A stretch of 64,000 nucleotides of DNA from Psychrobacter sp. PG1 (GCF_014897815.1 NZ_JABUZG010000057.1:98998-162997), one strand, 5' to 3'; numbered from the stretch's first letter, positions 28,261-38,356 are shown. Numbers and translations are program-made. Notes: generated by a model from the letters alone, not told the origin.

Positions 28261-29157
28261 ATGATGAATGTTTCTACAACTTTAAAACCTGTGCTTAACA
28301 CCCTTAATCGATTCTCAGGTTGGGTATTGTTATTGGCTGTTGCTTGGTTATGTTGGACAGCGGCTCGATTACTATGGTTGTTGCTCGCCGCACCATTGGC
28401 ACCGATGCTGCCACCAGCGCCTTTGCAAAACACATCGGCATCTGGCAAGGACTATAGTGGATTATTTGCAATTTTTACAGATCCTGATCCTATTGCAGCA
28501 GCAGTGCAGCCACCGCCCAATGTCAATCTAAAAGGCGTTCTGTTAGCAATGCCAGAGAGCATGTCCTCGGCACTACTGGATATCAATGGTGAAGTGAAAA
28601 ACTATCGAATCGGTGATGCGCTAAAAGACAGTGGCTATACCCTTGTGGCTGTCGATTGGAACTCGGTTATCATTGCTGATGCCAGTGACAAGCAAACCGT
28701 CATTAGCATGCCAGCCGCGATGCCATTAGACCAAAGTGACATGATCGCAGGTGCCGTCAGTAATCAGCGCTTGCCAGAGAACAGCATGCTGCCTAACGCC
28801 CCTCAGCCTACACAAAATACTGAGGAAGAGTCCGCTGCGACAGGCAGTGACAGTAGTCCGCAATCTGCTATCGATGAAGCGGTCACAGAATTGCAAGAAA
28901 ACCCCGCCAGTTATTTGAGTAGGATGGGGGTTATGGCAGCAGGGGAAAGCTATCAAGTGACGCCTGCAATGCCAGCAAAGCTGCGTAATCGCTTAGGGCT
29001 TGAGCCAGGTGATAAAGTGCTAACGGTTAATGGTCAAAGCGTGGGTAGTAATCCTGCCCAAGATGCTAGTGTGCTGCAACAGGTACAGCAATCAGGTGAG
29101 GCGCAAATAGAGGTGCAACGCGGCGATCAAGTCATTACCATTCGTCAGCAGTTTTGA
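28261..29157 (+). CDS. gspC: type II secretion system protein C
   Basis: GspC, the inner-membrane link between the type II platform and the secretin. One N-terminal membrane helix (WVLLLAVAWLCWTAARLLWLLL), then the HR (homology region) domain (VNLKGVLLAMPESMSSALLDINGEVKNYRIGD), a Ser/Gln-rich linker, and a C-terminal PDZ domain (RLGLEPGDKVLTVNGQSV). Residue count is 298. The gene directly follows gspN and lies 201 bp before gspD, with a small tandem repeat between. The other type II genes (gspE-M) are not in the window, as in Acinetobacter where they are scattered. Confidence 0.9.
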   Translation: MMNVSTTLKPVLNTLNRFSGWVLLLAVAWLCWTAARLLWLLLAAPLAPMLPPAPLQNTSASGKDYSGLFAIFTDPDPIAAAVQPPPNVNLKGVLLAMPESMSSALLDINGEVKNYRIGDALKDSGYTLVAVDWNSVIIADASDKQTVISMPAAMPLDQSDMIAGAVSNQRLPENSMLPNAPQPTQNTEEESAATGSDSSPQSAIDEAVTELQENPASYLSRMGVMAAGESYQVTPAMPAKLRNRLGLEPGDKVLTVNGQSVGSNPAQDASVLQQVQQSGEAQIEVQRGDQVITIRQQF

Positions 29158-29184
29158 GCACAATAAATGAGTGAGAACTCTTAT

Positions 29185-29229
29185 TTTAAGTAAACAAGCT
29201 TTAAGTAAACAAGTTTTAGGTAAACAAGT
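29185..29229. repeat. three tandem 15-bp repeats between gspC and gspD
   Basis: TTTAAGTAAACAAGC, TTTAAGTAAACAAGT and TTTAGGTAAACAAGT follow each other without a gap. Units differ by one base each. They lie in the leader of gspD. Confidence 0.85.
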
Positions 29230-29358
29230 ATTTATATAGTGCCACTTAAATAATGCCATTGTTGGCAGAACGTTAAGTGAGCAAAGCAATCATTGAGCAC
29301 CTTAGCACACAATAAACCCAGTACATACTAAGCGACATCACTGTAGGTAATCATCAAT

Positions 29359-31605
29359 ATGGTAAGTTTTCATAATTTTTCAGTCACGCCTCTGTACCAT
29401 GTTTTGCAGCGCCTGATGCGCCTGTGTCGTCCTCTTTGCCTCGCCGTACCATTATGGGCTGCCAGTACGGGTCTTGCGAGTGCCGAGAGCTGGAAAGTCA
29501 ACTTACAAGATGCCGATATCAAAGCCTTTATTAATGAGGTTGCAACCATCACTGACCAAAATTTTGTCCTTGATCCACGTATTAATGGCAATGTGACGGT
29601 GATTTCTAACAAAGCCTTGTCGCGTGACGAAATATATCAGCTATTTTTGAGTGTGATGCAAGTCAACGGTATTGCAGCGATTGACTCGGGAACGACCATT
29701 AAATTGGTGCCAGATAATGTCGCCAAACAATCTGGCGTGGCTGTTGATTTACGCGGTGACAGTGTTGGTGAGGCGTTAGCTACTCGTGTTATTTATTTAA
29801 CCAATACTCAAGCTGCAGAAGTGCTGGGTGTCATCCGTCCGCTTATGCCTCAATCAGCTCATGCCGCTGCCGTGCCTGGTGTCAATGCCTTGGTATTGTC
29901 CGATCGTGCCGATAGTCTTAATCAGCTGACATCGCTTATCCGCGATTTAGATAGCAACGTCAATGACAGTTTGCAAGTGATACCACTACGTCACGTCGAT
30001 GCTGAACGTATGATGGAATTGATTAGCGCCTTGGTTGCAAGCGCTGGTAGCGGGCAAGCACAAGGTAGTAATAACCAGCTTAAAGTCATCGCTGATACCT
30101 CTAGTGATAGATTGTTGGTGAAAGGCAGTCCGGAGATGATTGCTAAAGTCAAAGAGATGGTCAATCAATTGGACACCACGCCTACAAGGCGTTTGAGTGG
30201 TCTGCGCGTCTTTCGATTAAAATACGCCAGTGCAGGTCATATTGCAGATATGCTACGCGGATTGCTCGCCAATCAATCTATTAATAGCGCTGGAGCAACG
30301 TCCTCGTTAGAGTCGGCATCATTGAACGATTCCAGTAGCACAGGCGCTACTTTGACTAATGAGTCTAGCACTAACACAACGAACAACGCGACGACCTCAG
30401 CTACCTCTGGTGCCAATTCGAGTAGTACTGGTACAGGTGTTGGCGGGCGACCTTTTAGTATTATCGCTGATGAAACCCAAAATGCCGTTATCGTCAATGC
30501 AGCACCTGAGCTGATGTTTGAGATTGAAGATGCGGTCAATCAGTTGGACAGTCGCCGCGCGCAAGTATTGATTCAAGCGGCTATTGTAGAAGTGTCAGGT
30601 GATGATGCGACCCAGCTTGGTGTGCAATGGGCGCTTGGCAATGCCAATAGCGGCTACGGAGTCGTAAACTTCAATAACGTAGGCGCGAGTGCTACAGCAC
30701 TTGCTGCCGCGGCGTTGGGTGGCGGTGCCGCCAGTATCAGTGCAGCAGCAGGATCGATAGCTGGTGCTTTGATTGGTATTGGTGATAGCAGCAAAGACAG
30801 TCAGGGAAACACCCAGTTTTATGGGGCTATCTTGCAAGCGCTTGATTCTTCTACCAGTGCCAATCTGCTGTCTATGCCATCAATTTTGACATTGGACAAC
30901 GAAAAAGCCAGTATTTTAGTGGGTCAAAACGTGCCTTTTGTGACAGGCTCCTTTACCACCAGTGGCAACGATTCTAGCAACCCCTTTCAAACCATCGATC
31001 GTCAAGATATTGGTATCAATCTAAATGTCATTCCTCATATTGGCGACAATGGCACCGTACGCTTGGAGGTCTCACAAGAAGTCTCATCGGTGGTACCGGG
31101 CAGTACGGGTAACGCCAGTGGTTTGATCACCAATAAAAGCCTCATCAATACGACGATTCTGGCTGATGATCAGCAGACCATTGCTCTTGGTGGCTTGATG
31201 CGTGAAAACAGCACTACGCGCCAACAAAAAGTCCCTGGCTTGGGTAACGTGCCAGTCATTGGTCGACTGTTCCGCTCTGACAATGACACGACGCAAAAAA
31301 GTAATTTAATCATATTTTTACAGCCAACCATCCTACGTGATGGCAGGGCAGTCGCCAGTGTCACCGAGCGCAAATTCAACCAAATGCGCGTCCTGCAATT
31401 GGTCATTGATAAAAACGGTACCATCAAACAGCTGCCATTGAGCGGTACGGAAGGTTGGAATGGCGATGTTAGCGCAGATTATGAATTGATGCCGCTCAAT
31501 CCCCTTGTTCCTAAGCGCGATCAGACACCAAAGTCTCAGTCTCAAGGTTTTACCAAAGTAGACAGTCCTAATAATGGTATGACAACTTATCCTTTAAATC
31601 GTTAA
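29359..31605 (+). CDS. gspD: type II secretion system secretin GspD
   Basis: Outer-membrane secretin through which folded proteins leave the cell. A cleavable signal peptide ends at about TGLASA/ES. The N0 domain begins WKVNLQDADIKAFINEVA. N1-N3 repeats include VIYLTNTQAAEVLGVIRPL and VIPLRHVDAERMMELI. N3 carries a Ser/Thr/Asn-rich insertion of about 45 residues (around 315-360). The secretin core ends VPGLGNVPVIGRLFRSDN. At 748 residues it is somewhat long, owing to the insertion and C-terminal tail. There is no lipobox. Confidence 0.95.
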   Translation: MVSFHNFSVTPLYHVLQRLMRLCRPLCLAVPLWAASTGLASAESWKVNLQDADIKAFINEVATITDQNFVLDPRINGNVTVISNKALSRDEIYQLFLSVMQVNGIAAIDSGTTIKLVPDNVAKQSGVAVDLRGDSVGEALATRVIYLTNTQAAEVLGVIRPLMPQSAHAAAVPGVNALVLSDRADSLNQLTSLIRDLDSNVNDSLQVIPLRHVDAERMMELISALVASAGSGQAQGSNNQLKVIADTSSDRLLVKGSPEMIAKVKEMVNQLDTTPTRRLSGLRVFRLKYASAGHIADMLRGLLANQSINSAGATSSLESASLNDSSSTGATLTNESSTNTTNNATTSATSGANSSSTGTGVGGRPFSIIADETQNAVIVNAAPELMFEIEDAVNQLDSRRAQVLIQAAIVEVSGDDATQLGVQWALGNANSGYGVVNFNNVGASATALAAAALGGGAASISAAAGSIAGALIGIGDSSKDSQGNTQFYGAILQALDSSTSANLLSMPSILTLDNEKASILVGQNVPFVTGSFTTSGNDSSNPFQTIDRQDIGINLNVIPHIGDNGTVRLEVSQEVSSVVPGSTGNASGLITNKSLINTTILADDQQTIALGGLMRENSTTRQQKVPGLGNVPVIGRLFRSDNDTTQKSNLIIFLQPTILRDGRAVASVTERKFNQMRVLQLVIDKNGTIKQLPLSGTEGWNGDVSADYELMPLNPLVPKRDQTPKSQSQGFTKVDSPNNGMTTYPLNR

Positions 31606-31616
31606 GAACTCAAAAA

Positions 31617-31649
31617 AGCGCTTTATTAATGATAGGTTAATAAAGCGCT
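31617..31649. terminator. hairpin after gspD
   Basis: AGCGCTTTATTAA and TTAATAAAGCGCT form a perfect 13-bp stem 11 bases after the gspD stop. The T-run lies on the minus-strand side only, so on the plus strand it may act as a 3' end or a pausing structure. Confidence 0.6.
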
Positions 31650-31842
31650 CGCCTCCTATTCTTATAGCATGTAGAGACACGGTGTAATAAATAAACTACG
31701 CCGTACATTAGCTTGCGTATTCATAACACAGATAAACATAGCAGTTTTTATATCGCAGTATACTAATGAGTAATTGAGTAGTAAGTATGAACACTTGCTG
31801 ATAAATATAGCAGATAATGATATAAAGGTAGGGGTGGAAGTA

Positions 31843-32043
31843 ATGACAAGTCATACAAATGCTAAAAAGTGGTTTTTATTAGCAGTCGCTGCCACCGCCT
31901 TATTGGTGATTCCTAGGCGTAGCAGTCGACAAGCTGATACCAGAGCGTTAGATGGTAAAAATGTATCAGATGAGCACTTAGATGAGCACTCATATGAGCA
32001 CAATGCAAAAGCCAATCATGATAATACTAATAGGGCGTGTTGA
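31843..32043 (+). CDS. small hypothetical protein with one membrane helix
   Basis: A 66-residue protein: MTSHTNAKKWFLLAVAATALLVIPRR is a signal anchor, followed by a Asp/His-rich polar tail (DEHLDEHSYEHNAKANHDN). The ribosome site GGGGTGGAAGTA supports the ATG at 31843 over an upstream start at 31774. The last codons and the stop lie in AGGGCGTGTTGA, which resembles the end of a mobile element, so the true C-terminus may have been changed. Confidence 0.5.
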   Translation: MTSHTNAKKWFLLAVAATALLVIPRRSSRQADTRALDGKNVSDEHLDEHSYEHNAKANHDNTNRAC

Positions 32044-32230
32044 AGGTCTCTTTACTTATCAAAATCTCTTTTGTTGATTGGTATTTTTTAACTGTCGAAA
32101 TCATTTTAAATAAAGTTACCATCCTAAAGTGTTCATTGACGTGGTTATTGCTACAAAATGACAAATAATGTCTATTGAATGACAAATCACGGAATGCCTC
32201 GCTGAAAACTATTAATTTTGGAGTCTATCA

Positions 32231-33220
32231 ATGACCCCTATCGCTTCACCTAAGATGATCAAACAGCCCTTACCTACTATTTATCCTCTCATTGACACGC
32301 ATACTCATTTTGATGCCCCAATATTTGATGATGATAGAGAAATACTGACGCAGCAGGCTCATACTCAGGGAGTACGCCATCTGGTATTAGTCGGCTATCT
32401 ATATCAGCATTTTGAGCGGATGTATGAGACTGAGCGCCTGTTAAATACGCTGTCATTACCTACGACAGCCAATGTCGATAGACAAAAAGTGTCAAATTTT
32501 AGTAGCCATGTTGCGGTTGGTTTGCATCCTTTTTATATTAAACAACATACTGACGATCATTTAATCGCTATGGCAAAAAGGATTGCTGATAAACGCCCAT
32601 TAGCAATCGGCGAGATTGGTTTAGACACCTTTACTGAGGCGATGAAAGCGCCTGACATATTTGCCAAACAAGTACGATTTTTTAAGGCACAATTGGATAT
32701 GGCGGTGACTCATCAGCTGCCAGTGATGCTGCATATTCGTAAAGCCCATGCAGAAGCATTGGCCATACTAAAAGCGCATGACTACGATGCACACAAACTT
32801 GGCGGTATCGCGCACAGTTTTAGTGGTGGGACGCAAGAGGCCAAAGCATTTGTTAAGTTGGGATTTAAGCTTGGGGTTACCGGTCAAATCACTAATCCCA
32901 ATGCTAAGAAACTGCGCCGCGCCATTCAAGCAGCGGTTGATAGCTATGGTGTTGAATGTTTGGTAATAGAAACAGATTGCCCTGATATGACGCCTATCAT
33001 GTGCCAAATATCTGACCATGATTCATTAGTGCCAACTCAAAACTCAGGCAGTGCACGGAGGAGTACAGCCGTACATAATAGAAATGTACCTGCCAACCTG
33101 CCATGGGTATTGCTAAGCTTGAGTGAGTTGCTTAATGTACCACCCGCCAGTCTTGCTAAGCAATTGTGGCACAACAGTTGCAGTGCTTTGCAAACAAAAT
33201 GGGATTATCCGTTATCGTAG
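32231..33220 (+). CDS. TatD family metal-dependent hydrolase/DNase
   Basis: A TatD-type TIM-barrel deoxyribonuclease of 329 residues. The metal motifs are present: DTHTHFDAP near the start, GEIGLDTF, MLHIRKAH, AHSFSGG, and ETDCPDMTPIM. In most TatD proteins the latter is ETDAP. Length exceeds the usual 260, because of a loop of SLPTTANVDRQ and a Ser-rich patch near the C-terminus. Relatives such as YjjV and YcfH have the same fold, so the exact subfamily is uncertain. It lies upstream of tcdA. Ribosome site GGAG is 7 bases ahead. Confidence 0.85.
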   Translation: MTPIASPKMIKQPLPTIYPLIDTHTHFDAPIFDDDREILTQQAHTQGVRHLVLVGYLYQHFERMYETERLLNTLSLPTTANVDRQKVSNFSSHVAVGLHPFYIKQHTDDHLIAMAKRIADKRPLAIGEIGLDTFTEAMKAPDIFAKQVRFFKAQLDMAVTHQLPVMLHIRKAHAEALAILKAHDYDAHKLGGIAHSFSGGTQEAKAFVKLGFKLGVTGQITNPNAKKLRRAIQAAVDSYGVECLVIETDCPDMTPIMCQISDHDSLVPTQNSGSARRSTAVHNRNVPANLPWVLLSLSELLNVPPASLAKQLWHNSCSALQTKWDYPLS

Positions 33221-33355
33221 TGCCACAGATTTTAGTCACTGACGGTTTATTATATGGCTAGCCATTGATATGATAGTGAATGAGATAGCCGTGAATAAAG
33301 AAATTAACGTAATATAAGCGTCACAAAAATAATTTAAAAGAGCATTTAATCTGTT

Positions 33356-34237
33356 ATGAGTGAAACACAACCATTTGAGCAAACAATGACAGAGTCCATT
33401 GGCACCGAAGACGTTACAAAGACAGAAGAGCTTAGCGAAGACAATGTGCAATATGAGCGCCGTTTTCAAGGTACGCGCACTCTTTATGGTACGACAGCTG
33501 TCACTACTTTTGCCGATGCGCATGTATACGTTATTGGTGTTGGAGGTGTTGGTTCTTGGGCAGCTGAGGCTTTGGCAAGAACGGCAGTGGGCACTATTAC
33601 GTTGATCGATTTGGACGTATTGGTTGCATCCAATGTCAATCGCCAGTTGCCTGCACTAGACAGCACCTTTGGTGAGAGTAAAATTGCAGCGATGGCCACC
33701 CGTATTCGTGAAATTAATCCCAAAGTAACGCTAAACTTGATCGATGATTTTTTAACTGTAGAAAATGTCGCCACTTTATTGCCAAGTCGCGATGAAGCAA
33801 AAGCCGCTGTTGCTCAAGGCAGACCTATGGTTATTTTGGACTGCGTAGATGATATGAATGCCAAGCTTGCCATCGCGCTACATTGTCGTTTTAATAAATT
33901 AAAACTGGTTTGTGCAGGCGGCGCAGGTGGCAAGATAGACCCTAGTCAGATTAGGGTGAGTGACTTGCGTGACAGTTACCAAGATCCTTTACTTGCCAAA
34001 TTACGCAATAAGCTGCGCCACGAAAAAGGCATTAATAGTACACTAAAAGAAAAGTTCGGGATCAAATGTGTCTACTCTACAGAGCCACCACGTGTAGATA
34101 AGAGTTGTCAGACAGGCGGTTTGCAGTGTGGTGGTTACGGCTCAGCAGTAGTGGTCACATCGGTGGTTGCGATGATTATGGTGAGTGAAGCATTACAATT
34201 ATTAATAAAACAGGCGGGCATCAAGCCGAGCGTCTGA
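33356..34237 (+). CDS. tcdA: tRNA threonylcarbamoyladenosine dehydratase TcdA (CsdL)
   Basis: E1-like enzyme that uses ATP to cyclise t6A in tRNA to ct6A. It has the adenylate-binding Rossmann motif VIGVGGVGSWAAEALAR (about 60-75), LIDLDVLVASNVNRQLPA, and CVDDMNAKLAIALHC. KSCQTGGLQCGGYGSAV near the end holds conserved cysteines. The N-terminus has about 35 acidic residues before the conserved FQGTRTLYG. It is a single gene of 293 residues, following tatD-like gene; the next gene starts 9 bp later. Confidence 0.92.
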   Translation: MSETQPFEQTMTESIGTEDVTKTEELSEDNVQYERRFQGTRTLYGTTAVTTFADAHVYVIGVGGVGSWAAEALARTAVGTITLIDLDVLVASNVNRQLPALDSTFGESKIAAMATRIREINPKVTLNLIDDFLTVENVATLLPSRDEAKAAVAQGRPMVILDCVDDMNAKLAIALHCRFNKLKLVCAGGAGGKIDPSQIRVSDLRDSYQDPLLAKLRNKLRHEKGINSTLKEKFGIKCVYSTEPPRVDKSCQTGGLQCGGYGSAVVVTSVVAMIMVSEALQLLIKQAGIKPSV

Positions 34238-34246
34238 TCTTATTTA

Positions 34247-36079
34247 ATGGAGTCTATCTTGCCTATATTGAACGCACCTAAACACAGCTACCCAGTAGCG
34301 GCAGATGAAGTAGAACGCATCAATAAGCTTAGGAAGTACCAGGTGCTCAACGACAATGATGAGCCTGCATTTAAGCGTCTAATTGATCTGGCAAAGCTAT
34401 TTTTTGATGTACCAGTTGTGACCATTACTTTCATGGACGAAGAAACACAGTATCTAAAATCTGTCCAAGGACTGGGCGGTGTTTGCCGCACGACGCGTGA
34501 AGTGGCTATTTGCAATTATACCGTGCTCTCTAACGACGTCTTTGTAGTACCGGACTTAACTAAAGACAGTCGTTTTAGCCACAACACGCTAGTGACAGAA
34601 TCGCCGTACCTACAGTTTTATGCTGGTGCGCCAATTATCTTGCATGAGGACAATAAAAGCTATCGTTTGGGCTCGCTGTGTGTGATGGATATGAAGCCCA
34701 ATCATGACTTTGATGGGCAAAAGGCAAAGGTGTTGGCTCAATTTGCGATGATGGCGGCAGATGCCTTGCAGCTACAGGATAAGCAGCGTGATGCCAAACA
34801 TGCCAATGAGATGAAATCAGACTTTTTGGCCAATATGAGTCATGAAATCCGTACACCGATGAATGGCATTATTGGTATGGTGGAGATGCTCGGTGAGACC
34901 AAACTTAGCAGTGAACAACAAGAATACGTGGACAATATCAAAGTTTCCAACGAGCATTTGATGGCGATCATTAACGGGATTTTAGATTTATCGAAAGTAG
35001 AATCTGGGAAAATGACCATTGATTCTATTCCTGTTAACTTATCTGCATTATGTAATGAGGTGGTCAGCCTCTTTGCTGTCAAAGCACGTCAGCGAGGGCT
35101 CATTTTAGACTACCATTATACCGAGTCGTTATCGCCCTATGTGCAAGGCGATCCGGTACGCCTCAAACAAATTTTAGCAAACCTTGTTAATAATGCGATT
35201 AAATTCACTCGTGAGGGTGGGCGAGTCACTATTGATGTCAAACATGTACCCAATTGTCATTATGATGGTTTTGACGACGACAGCGCTGACCAATATCGCG
35301 CTCAAGGTATTTCGGCAAGTGATCTCAGCAAAATAACGGCTCAAGAAGCTATCAGTAATACCATCTATCATGAAGTCATGACCCTATGCATTGAAGTCAC
35401 AGATACGGGTGTCGGCATCAAAGCTGAGTCATTGGATGCGATTTTTGATGCTTATGACCAAGCAAACAAATTCACCCATCGTCTTTATGGTGGCACAGGT
35501 CTAGGACTCTCGGTTTGTAAGTCTTTGGTTGATTTGATGGGTGGCTATATCGATGTGGATAGCGAAGTGGGTGTGGGCACTACGTTCAGTGTTTTATTGC
35601 CGCTACCGACTATTGATGAAAACCAGTATGAGATGTGGCAAGATTCAAATGACTTTACGATAATTGAGCCGACCCATGAGCGTGCTGGTCATATATTGTT
35701 GGTTGAAGACGATACCGTCAATGCCATCATCGCTAAAAAAGCCCTGAATAATAGTGGTCATACGGTCACGCATGTCACTGATGGGCAGCAGGCTATTGAA
35801 ATTTTTGCGCTCTCACCTGAGCGTTATGATGTTATTTTAATGGACCATCACATGCCTATTTTAGATGGCGTGCAGGCCACTATTAAATTGCATGAACTCT
35901 ATGATCCTCAATCATTACCACCTATTATCGCGTTGACCGCCAATGCAATGGATGGTGAGCGTGAAAAGTATTTAAAAGTTGGGATGCAAGATTACTGTAC
36001 CAAGCCTTTTAAACAAGAGCAGTTGAATGCATTGGTACAATATTGGCTGATACAGAAACACTCATCAGCAGAAGAGTAG
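34247..36079 (+). CDS. GAF-domain hybrid sensor histidine kinase
   Basis: Soluble hybrid kinase of 610 residues. A GAF-type domain at the N-terminus (about 20-175) begins with LNAPKHSYPVAADEVERINKLRKYQVLN. The histidine kinase has H199 in MSHEIRTPMNG, then the ATPase motifs NNAIKF, DTGVGI and GGTGLGLSV. A receiver domain at the C-terminus has the phospho-acceptor D533 in ILMDHHMPILDG. No membrane segment is seen, so it senses an internal signal. It lies 9 bp after tcdA and may be co-transcribed. A TTG at 34259 with GGAG ahead is a possible alternative start. Confidence 0.9.
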   Translation: MESILPILNAPKHSYPVAADEVERINKLRKYQVLNDNDEPAFKRLIDLAKLFFDVPVVTITFMDEETQYLKSVQGLGGVCRTTREVAICNYTVLSNDVFVVPDLTKDSRFSHNTLVTESPYLQFYAGAPIILHEDNKSYRLGSLCVMDMKPNHDFDGQKAKVLAQFAMMAADALQLQDKQRDAKHANEMKSDFLANMSHEIRTPMNGIIGMVEMLGETKLSSEQQEYVDNIKVSNEHLMAIINGILDLSKVESGKMTIDSIPVNLSALCNEVVSLFAVKARQRGLILDYHYTESLSPYVQGDPVRLKQILANLVNNAIKFTREGGRVTIDVKHVPNCHYDGFDDDSADQYRAQGISASDLSKITAQEAISNTIYHEVMTLCIEVTDTGVGIKAESLDAIFDAYDQANKFTHRLYGGTGLGLSVCKSLVDLMGGYIDVDSEVGVGTTFSVLLPLPTIDENQYEMWQDSNDFTIIEPTHERAGHILLVEDDTVNAIIAKKALNNSGHTVTHVTDGQQAIEIFALSPERYDVILMDHHMPILDGVQATIKLHELYDPQSLPPIIALTANAMDGEREKYLKVGMQDYCTKPFKQEQLNALVQYWLIQKHSSAEE

Positions 36080-36385
36080 TGTTTTGGTAGATATTTATAG
36101 AAGGTTATACGTCATCGCTGTCATCAATAGCGACAGTTCATCCACTATAAAAAACCACAGCGTTAACCTTGCTTGACATACTCCATATGAATTTTTACTC
36201 GGTTGCTTTGGAATACTTTTCAATCAAATTAACTACAGAGACAGTATTAAAGGCAATATTCATAAATAAAAAAAGCTGAACCGCTTTATCAGTGGTTCAG
36301 CTTTTTTGTGGAATAACAGCTAGAGGCTAACTGTTAAGTTCTATTATGTAAGTTCTATTATATCGAGCGCTATAACTTTTACATA
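36080..36385. other. intergenic region between sensor kinase and efp
   Basis: About 306 bp between convergent genes. It holds the bidirectional terminator at 36268-36307 and no gene that I can support. Confidence 0.7.
36268..36307. terminator. bidirectional terminator between convergent genes
   Basis: AAAAAAGCTGAACC and GGTTCAGCTTTTTT form a 14-bp stem around an 11-base loop, with A- and T-runs that work in both directions. Confidence 0.85.
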
Positions 36386-36961
36386 CTATTGGCTAACGCG
36401 AGTTTGATAGTCACCTGTGCGAGTATCAACACGTACGACTTCTTCTTGTTGTACAAACAATGGCACACGGACGACAGCACCTGTCTCTAACTTGGCAGGT
36501 TTGCCGCCACCACCTGAAGTATCACCACGCACACCAGGATCTGTTTCAGTGATTTGCAACTCAACAAAGTTAGGCGGTGTTACTGAAAGAGGAGTACCGT
36601 TGAATAAAGTGATGGTACATAGTGCATTGCTGTTTTCTTTTAGCCACTTTATTGAATCGCCCATCGCTGTTTTGTCCGCTTGAATCTGCTCAAAACTTTC
36701 AGGGTGCATGAAATGCCAAAACTCACCATCGTTATATAGATAGTTCATTTCAGTGTCCATGACATCAGCAGCTTCTAAGCTATCGCCTGACTTAAAGGTT
36801 TGTTCCAATACTTTACCACTACGAAGGTTGCGCAATTTAACACGGTTAAAGGCTTGACCTTTACCTGGTTTGACAAACTCGTTTTCAAGAATGGCACAAG
36901 GGTTGCCATCGAGCATGACTTTTAGACCAGCTTTAAATTCATTAGTAGAAAAACTTGCCAC
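36386..36961 (-). CDS. efp: translation elongation factor P
   Basis: EF-P relieves ribosome stalling at polyproline. 191 residues with three beta-barrel domains: [38 protein letters not shown], and C-terminal [24 protein letters not shown]. The tip lysine is at residue 34 in KPGKGQAF, the position modified by beta-lysylation in E. coli. The divergent epmB gene lies 167 bp away, which agrees with lysine-type modification. No epmA is seen in the window. Confidence 0.97.
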   Translation of the reverse strand: MASFSTNEFKAGLKVMLDGNPCAILENEFVKPGKGQAFNRVKLRNLRSGKVLEQTFKSGDSLEAADVMDTEMNYLYNDGEFWHFMHPESFEQIQADKTAMGDSIKWLKENSNALCTITLFNGTPLSVTPPNFVELQITETDPGVRGDTSGGGGKPAKLETGAVVRVPLFVQQEEVVRVDTRTGDYQTRVSQ

Positions 36962-37128
36962 AAGAAACTCCTAGGGGTTATAAATAGGGTGGTAGATAAG
37001 TGAATGAATAGCTTGCTGCGTTAAAATCGCTTATTACGCTAAGTGTTTAAAGGATAGGTCGTATGCTTTGATAGGCTACGCACTAAGCGCGTATAATAGC
37101 GACTTTTGGGCACAGGTATTAGGTTGTC

Positions 37129-38136
37129 ATGATAAACCATTTAATCACACAAAAAAACTGGCAAACGCAATTATCCGAGGCCATTACGTCTATCGATGAG
37201 CTGTTAAGCATCCTAAAGCTAGAATCATTGCGGGCAGAGGTTTATGTGCCTAGGCATTTTGAGCTGCGCGTACCACGTGGATTTGTGGCAAAAATGAGTA
37301 TCGGCGATAGCAATGATCCTTTACTGAGACAGGTATTGCCTGATCAGCGCGAGCAAATCAAGGTAACGGGCTATGTGGCGGATCCCTTGAGTGAGAATAC
37401 GCAGAACCCAGTCAAGGGTATGCTGCATAAGTACCAATCCAGAGTATTATTGACCGTGACAGGTGCTTGTGCCATTCATTGTCGTTACTGTTTCCGTCAG
37501 CATTTTGACTATAGTGCCAATATGCCGACGGCTGATGCCAAAGAAAATATCATTGATTACATTACCGCACACCCTGAGATTAATGAGGTGATTTTGAGTG
37601 GCGGTGATCCACTGAATGTGACAAATAGACGCCTGTTTGCTTGGCTAGATACTTTAGAGTCACTCCCGCAATTGATCACTATTCGCTTACATACGCGCTT
37701 GCCGCTGGTCATCGCAGCGCGTTTGGACAATGCGTTATTGACCAGACTGTCTCAAAGTCGCTGTCATATTGTGATGGTCATCCACTGTAATCATGCCAAT
37801 GAAATCGATGCCTTAACAGCAGAGCATCTGCAACGTGCTCGAGCGGCTGGCATCACTTTATTGAATCAAGCGGTGCTATTAAAAGGCATCAATGATAGCG
37901 TTGCTGTTCAAATGCAATTAAGTCAGCGTTTGTTTTCATGTGGGGTACTGCCTTATTATCTGCATGTATTAGACAAAGTTGCTGGTGCCGCACATTTCGA
38001 TAATGATGAGCGCTTCGCAATTGAGCTGTATTGGTCATTGTTGGCAGCACTCCCTGGTTATTTGGTACCCAAGCTGGTGAGAGAGCTACCAAATAAACCT
38101 TTCAAAGTACCGATTGATATTTACAATGATCGTTAA
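37129..38136 (+). CDS. epmB: EF-P beta-lysylation protein EpmB
   Basis: Radical-SAM lysine 2,3-aminomutase that makes (R)-beta-lysine for EF-P modification. The [4Fe-4S] cluster cysteines C114, C118 and C121 are in TGACAIHCRYCFRQHF. Also GGDPLNVTNRRLFAWLDTLE, the PLP-binding area PYYLHVLDKVAGAAHF, and the C-terminal GYLVPKLVRE are typical. The length, 335, is normal for EpmB and shorter than the clostridial lysine mutases. Divergent from efp. Confidence 0.93.
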   Translation: MINHLITQKNWQTQLSEAITSIDELLSILKLESLRAEVYVPRHFELRVPRGFVAKMSIGDSNDPLLRQVLPDQREQIKVTGYVADPLSENTQNPVKGMLHKYQSRVLLTVTGACAIHCRYCFRQHFDYSANMPTADAKENIIDYITAHPEINEVILSGGDPLNVTNRRLFAWLDTLESLPQLITIRLHTRLPLVIAARLDNALLTRLSQSRCHIVMVIHCNHANEIDALTAEHLQRARAAGITLLNQAVLLKGINDSVAVQMQLSQRLFSCGVLPYYLHVLDKVAGAAHFDNDERFAIELYWSLLAALPGYLVPKLVRELPNKPFKVPIDIYNDR

Positions 38137-38356
38137 TATAGGCACTATGGTATATTGAAAAATTAGTGAACAAAGCGTGGTTTTTAGAAGATAGGCGTGC
38201 GGTTAGATGATGCTATAGAAATTAATCGTTACTAAAAATGGGTGCTGTCGATTTTGATGGTTGCTGCTGATTTGTATCTTTTATCTTGTATTGTTGCATA
38301 CGGCATGGTTGAATATTTGCCTCCTGCCAAGTTACTCAAGGTTACTAGGAATACTG

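Noticed and set aside
28726..28956. Minus-strand open frame opposite gspC
   Set aside because: No ribosome site; fully inside the linker and PDZ part of gspC.
31774..31842. Longer version of the small membrane protein after gspD
   Set aside because: The extra 23 residues are polar and lack a ribosome site; the ATG at 31843 is directly preceded by GGGGTGGAAG.
38261..38356. Hydrophobic leader as part of the 591-residue protein
   Set aside because: The ATG at 38261 lacks a ribosome site, while the one at 38357 has AGGA at good distance; the rest of the protein looks cytoplasmic.
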